From contig WJJK01000103.1 in assembly GCA_014729705.1 (NCBI GenBank), positions 1-6,364 on the forward strand: a stretch of DNA of 6,364 bases. The letters are read 5' to 3'. The first letter of the stretch is position 1, and every line of letters starts with the position of its first letter. Of this stretch, positions 4,087-6,364 are shown in pieces. Made by a program: the position numbers and the translations under genes. The notes beneath the pieces are model-generated. The model had not been told where the DNA came from, did no database searches, and saw only the letters and a program-made list of their open reading frames with translations. This DNA is from Candidatus Altarchaeales archaeon (GTDB lineage Archaea > Altiarchaeota > Altiarchaeia > IMC4 > SCGC-AAA252-I15).

Positions 4087-6364
4087 ATGCCTCAAAAAAA
4101 CCCTCCAAACGAGCAGGACTACGTTTCCCGCGACCGAATACAATCGGGTAGGGAATCAATGGCTGATTTCGCAAAGCAAATTGAGTCTCAGCGTTCACAC
4201 GGCCCGGCTAGACGGGAGCCTGCCGAAAAATATTTCAGGCAGTTTGCAGGCGATACGTGGAGGAATGTTTCACAGGATCTACTGGACCACGACATAGACC
4301 CTGCGTCTGCGCAGGTGAGGGTTTTAACCTCCATGGACCCCTACGCCCAACCGCAACAATATACCGAGCCGATCAGCAAATCCAGGAGGGTAACCCATGC
4401 AATCGACGTCTTCCGAGGGGATGCTTCAGAGCCTTCAAGACAATATTACTTGAAGGTGCCTGACACTCCGCAGGAGGTTGAAAGAGCCCTATTAGCCTCA
4501 GAAACCGGTTTAGGGCCTAAGGTTTTCTACTCTGAAAACATCCCCTACGGCGATGAAAAGAACATGTCCGGCGCTATCTTGGAGGAGCGACTGGAGAGAG
4601 GCACGAGCATGAGGAAACGCGGCAGATTCCTAGCCTCCAAGGAGGTTGACGTCTTCGGCGCCCGTATGGCTGAGAAAATCGATAAAATGCTTAAATCAGG
4701 CGTGATATACGATTTCTCTAAGGTCCCCGAAACCCACATAAGGATTCTCGGCTCACAAGATAACCTGGATGTGAAACTGCTTGACTGGAGCAACAGTTCA
4801 CCGGTGGACCTGGAAAAAATGGATGTGAAGGGGATATCTGAGAAGGTATCCCCCAACCTAGGCATACTTGTTGGCAGATTGTTTCACACCCAGCTACCCC
4901 ATAGATATAACCATCAAGCCTTAGCCGCATTTGAGGCTCGTTTCAAGGAACTCGCCGACCCGGCTGAACAGTCGCTTCCCTACAGCGGCACCAGAAACCT
5001 CTATCTAAGTCTGCTTGAGGATGCGCAAAACCTGTTGTGTGAAGACCCGGATAGGCCTCACGCGGTCCATATGAAGAAACTATACGGCTTGGCTGAAGGC
5101 AACCTCCCCTCAACGAAAAGGGAGTGGAGTGAGAAGGAGGCTGTGGTCCACGATAAAACCCAACTAATCCATCAGCGTTTATCCGAAGCCGGAGTGGATT
5201 GGGTTAGAAGCGAGGAATTGGCCAAGGGGATATCCCATTATCTGGCTGAAACGACAGCAGCAAAGGGGTTAAGCGAGGCGGTCTCAGGTTCAGGGGGGGA
5301 TTACGGGGGGCAGTCCAATGAGGCCGATGAAAAAAAAGCCATAAAAGTCATGGAGGGATTTAATTTCTCCACACATTTCGAACCTGAGGATGATAGGGTT
5401 TACCTGAAGATAATTGAAAATGATATGTGGAATGGCAGGCAGTTTCTTCTTAGAAGGACCGGGAAGAAGGAGATAGATAACATGAGGTTCGCCTCCGCAC
5501 AGTCCCTAAGCCCCCACGTAACTGATGTTCGAGGCAGGGATCATGTCGTAGCCGAAGTATTTAACCATGATTCAAGCCCCCGCCTTGCGGGCCCTAAAAT
5601 GTCTGATGAACAATGCGAGGCATTCGGCAGGCTGATGGCCCATAAAATAGCTTTGATAACCCGGGGGGGTGAGATGCTGCCTCAAAACGCGGATTACTCG
5701 AATAGCCTTCGTTTAAACGATCTTGAAAGCGGGTTCGACGTCTACTTCGGAGATTGGTCTAAGGTGGTATCCCCCAAACATGCCCCCAGGAAATGGAGGG
5801 CAAAGGTTTCAGATCATATTGAATCTATGGCCCGCCTATGCCGGGATAACCTGTCTAATGGGGGTATCGCTTGGAAGCGGTTTGAAAACACCTTAAGGGA
5901 GGAGGCGCCCATACGGGGTGAGAGGACTCAGTTTTTCAAAGAACGCCTGGATGAAGCCGTAGGCAGGCTTACCGGCTCAGGATCAGAGCAGGAGAGGGGT
6001 GAATGGGCTCGGTTTTTCGATGAATCACATAAAAGCACGATGGTTAAGGCAATCGAGAGGGGTAAACATCAGGAGTGGATTAACCAGCTTCGTGAAACCG
6101 GCCTCGGAGTATGTCTGCCGACGAACTACTCCTCCGAGATGGCCCATAAACTCAACGCATTGAATCCCGTCATAGCATTAGGGGTTGAACGCTTAACTGA
6201 GTCCGGTTACGTCGAGGATGTTTTAGCTGATCCCTCCCACGCCCACATATTCGTTGAAGACAAACATGATCCGCTGATTGAAGCCAAGCTAGGTAATCTC
6301 GACGTATCCAATGGATGGCTTGTTTTCGACATGTTCCAGGAGGATAGGCGAAGAACTGAGAAGG
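4087..6364 (+). CDS. Large protein with tandem degenerate kinase-like (APH/choline-kinase type) modules, open at the right edge
   Basis: The frame is open for 759 codons with no stop; the C-terminus is outside the window. I do not recognise the protein as a named family. Residues 1-60 are polar. Module 1 (about 100-290) has strand YYLKV with Lys123, a helix with Glu132, GLGPKVF (141-147), a hinge-like ILEERLERG (164-172), helix FGARMAEKI (190-198), GVIYD (205-209) and LLDWS with Asp233. Module 2 (about 437-607) repeats this with Arg456 for the lysine, LSPHV (474-478), FGRLMAHKI (513-521) and FGDWS with Asp556. A conserved HxD...N catalytic loop is not visible in either, so these may be pseudokinases. 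A helical region (291-398) and a Gly/Ser/acidic linker (399-418) lie between them. No signal peptide or membrane segment is seen. ATG4087 suits the TATA position; in-frame ATG4051 would start almost on the TATA box. The kinase-fold reading is by eye and rests on order and spacing of motifs. Confidence 0.6.
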   Translation, partial: MPQKNPPNEQDYVSRDRIQSGRESMADFAKQIESQRSHGPARREPAEKYFRQFAGDTWRNVSQDLLDHDIDPASAQVRVLTSMDPYAQPQQYTEPISKSRRVTHAIDVFRGDASEPSRQYYLKVPDTPQEVERALLASETGLGPKVFYSENIPYGDEKNMSGAILEERLERGTSMRKRGRFLASKEVDVFGARMAEKIDKMLKSGVIYDFSKVPETHIRILGSQDNLDVKLLDWSNSSPVDLEKMDVKGISEKVSPNLGILVGRLFHTQLPHRYNHQALAAFEARFKELADPAEQSLPYSGTRNLYLSLLEDAQNLLCEDPDRPHAVHMKKLYGLAEGNLPSTKREWSEKEAVVHDKTQLIHQRLSEAGVDWVRSEELAKGISHYLAETTAAKGLSEAVSGSGGDYGGQSNEADEKKAIKVMEGFNFSTHFEPEDDRVYLKIIENDMWNGRQFLLRRTGKKEIDNMRFASAQSLSPHVTDVRGRDHVVAEVFNHDSSPRLAGPKMSDEQCEAFGRLMAHKIALITRGGEMLPQNADYSNSLRLNDLESGFDVYFGDWSKVVSPKHAPRKWRAKVSDHIESMARLCRDNLSNGGIAWKRFENTLREEAPIRGERTQFFKERLDEAVGRLTGSGSEQERGEWARFFDESHKSTMVKAIERGKHQEWINQLRETGLGVCLPTNYSSEMAHKLNALNPVIALGVERLTESGYVEDVLADPSHAHIFVEDKHDPLIEAKLGNLDVSNGWLVFDMFQEDRRRTEK
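4438..4956 (+). repeat. Protein-level repeat copy 1 (residues 118-290 of the large protein)
   Basis: First copy of the internal duplication. Anchors shared with copy 2 are RQ(Y/F)xL(K/R) at 118-123, LxP(K/H)V at 142-146, FGxxMAxKI at 190-198, DWS at 233-235, KVS at 253-255, RL at 264-265 and FE at 282-283. The DNA has diverged and shows no nucleotide-level repeat by eye, so the duplication is old. Confidence 0.5.
5437..5907 (+). repeat. Protein-level repeat copy 2 (residues 451-607 of the large protein)
   Basis: Second copy of the same module. The matching anchors are RQFLLR (451-456), LSPHV (474-478), FGRLMAHKI (513-521), DWS (556-558), KVS (573-575), RL (583-584) and FE (599-600). From FG to DW both copies span exactly 43 residues. 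This copy has lost the strand lysine (Arg456) and the helix glutamate (Asn465) that copy 1 keeps. Confidence 0.5.

Noticed and set aside
4545..4930. Antisense open frames opposite the large gene
   Set aside because: They lie wholly within a well-supported long coding frame on the other strand, have no promoter or ribosome binding site of note, and their peptides show no recognisable motif.
6046..6111. Residues 654-674 as a third kinase N-lobe (Lys654, Glu663 and ETGLG at the same spacing as Lys123, Glu132 and ETGLG in copy 1)
   Set aside because: The match is striking, but the segment follows copy 2 too closely and aligns equally well with the helical linker at 361-369. No hinge, FGxxMA helix or DW follows at the expected spacing.
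1..6364. Mobile element, defence island or CRISPR
   Set aside because: No transposase, integrase, nuclease-helicase pair, direct-repeat array or tRNA-associated attachment site was found. Four of the seven genes are ordinary metabolic or repair genes.

Overview
The window reads as chromosomal DNA of an archaeon. The signs are an archaellin-type protein with a class III (prepilin-like) signal, archaeal box A/TATA elements about 25 bases before the inferred transcript starts, GGTG-type ribosome binding sites, oligo-T termination tracts and tightly packed genes. The lineage (a methanogen or other euryarchaeon, or a DPANN group) cannot be settled from the sequence alone.

Layout, left to right. 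Bases 1-70 probably hold the 5' end of a leftward gene that runs off the left edge. A divergent intergenic region follows (71-208), with a perfect 12-bp inverted repeat and a TTTATATA promoter. That promoter drives a rightward two-gene unit: an archaellin-like surface filament protein and, through a 4-base ATGA overlap, endonuclease III (nth), a base-excision DNA glycosylase. nth meets a leftward HAD-family phosphatase gene tail to tail with no base between the stop codons. Further right, also leftward, are a nitroreductase-family flavoprotein and enolase (eno), each with its own TATA box and a T-rich stretch after its stop codon. From a 92-base divergent region to the right of eno, a long rightward reading frame starts and stays open for 759 codons to the right edge.

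Enolase, Nth, the nitroreductase and the HAD enzyme are ordinary housekeeping genes and do not form an obvious pathway together. The two unusual things are the pairing of a lone archaellin gene with nth, and the large open protein at the right. By eye that protein contains two diverged copies of a kinase-like (aminoglycoside phosphotransferase/choline kinase type) module whose catalytic motifs look decayed, and a further copy may begin at the window edge. Its function is unknown. No tRNA, rRNA, CRISPR array, transposase, integrase or attachment site was seen.
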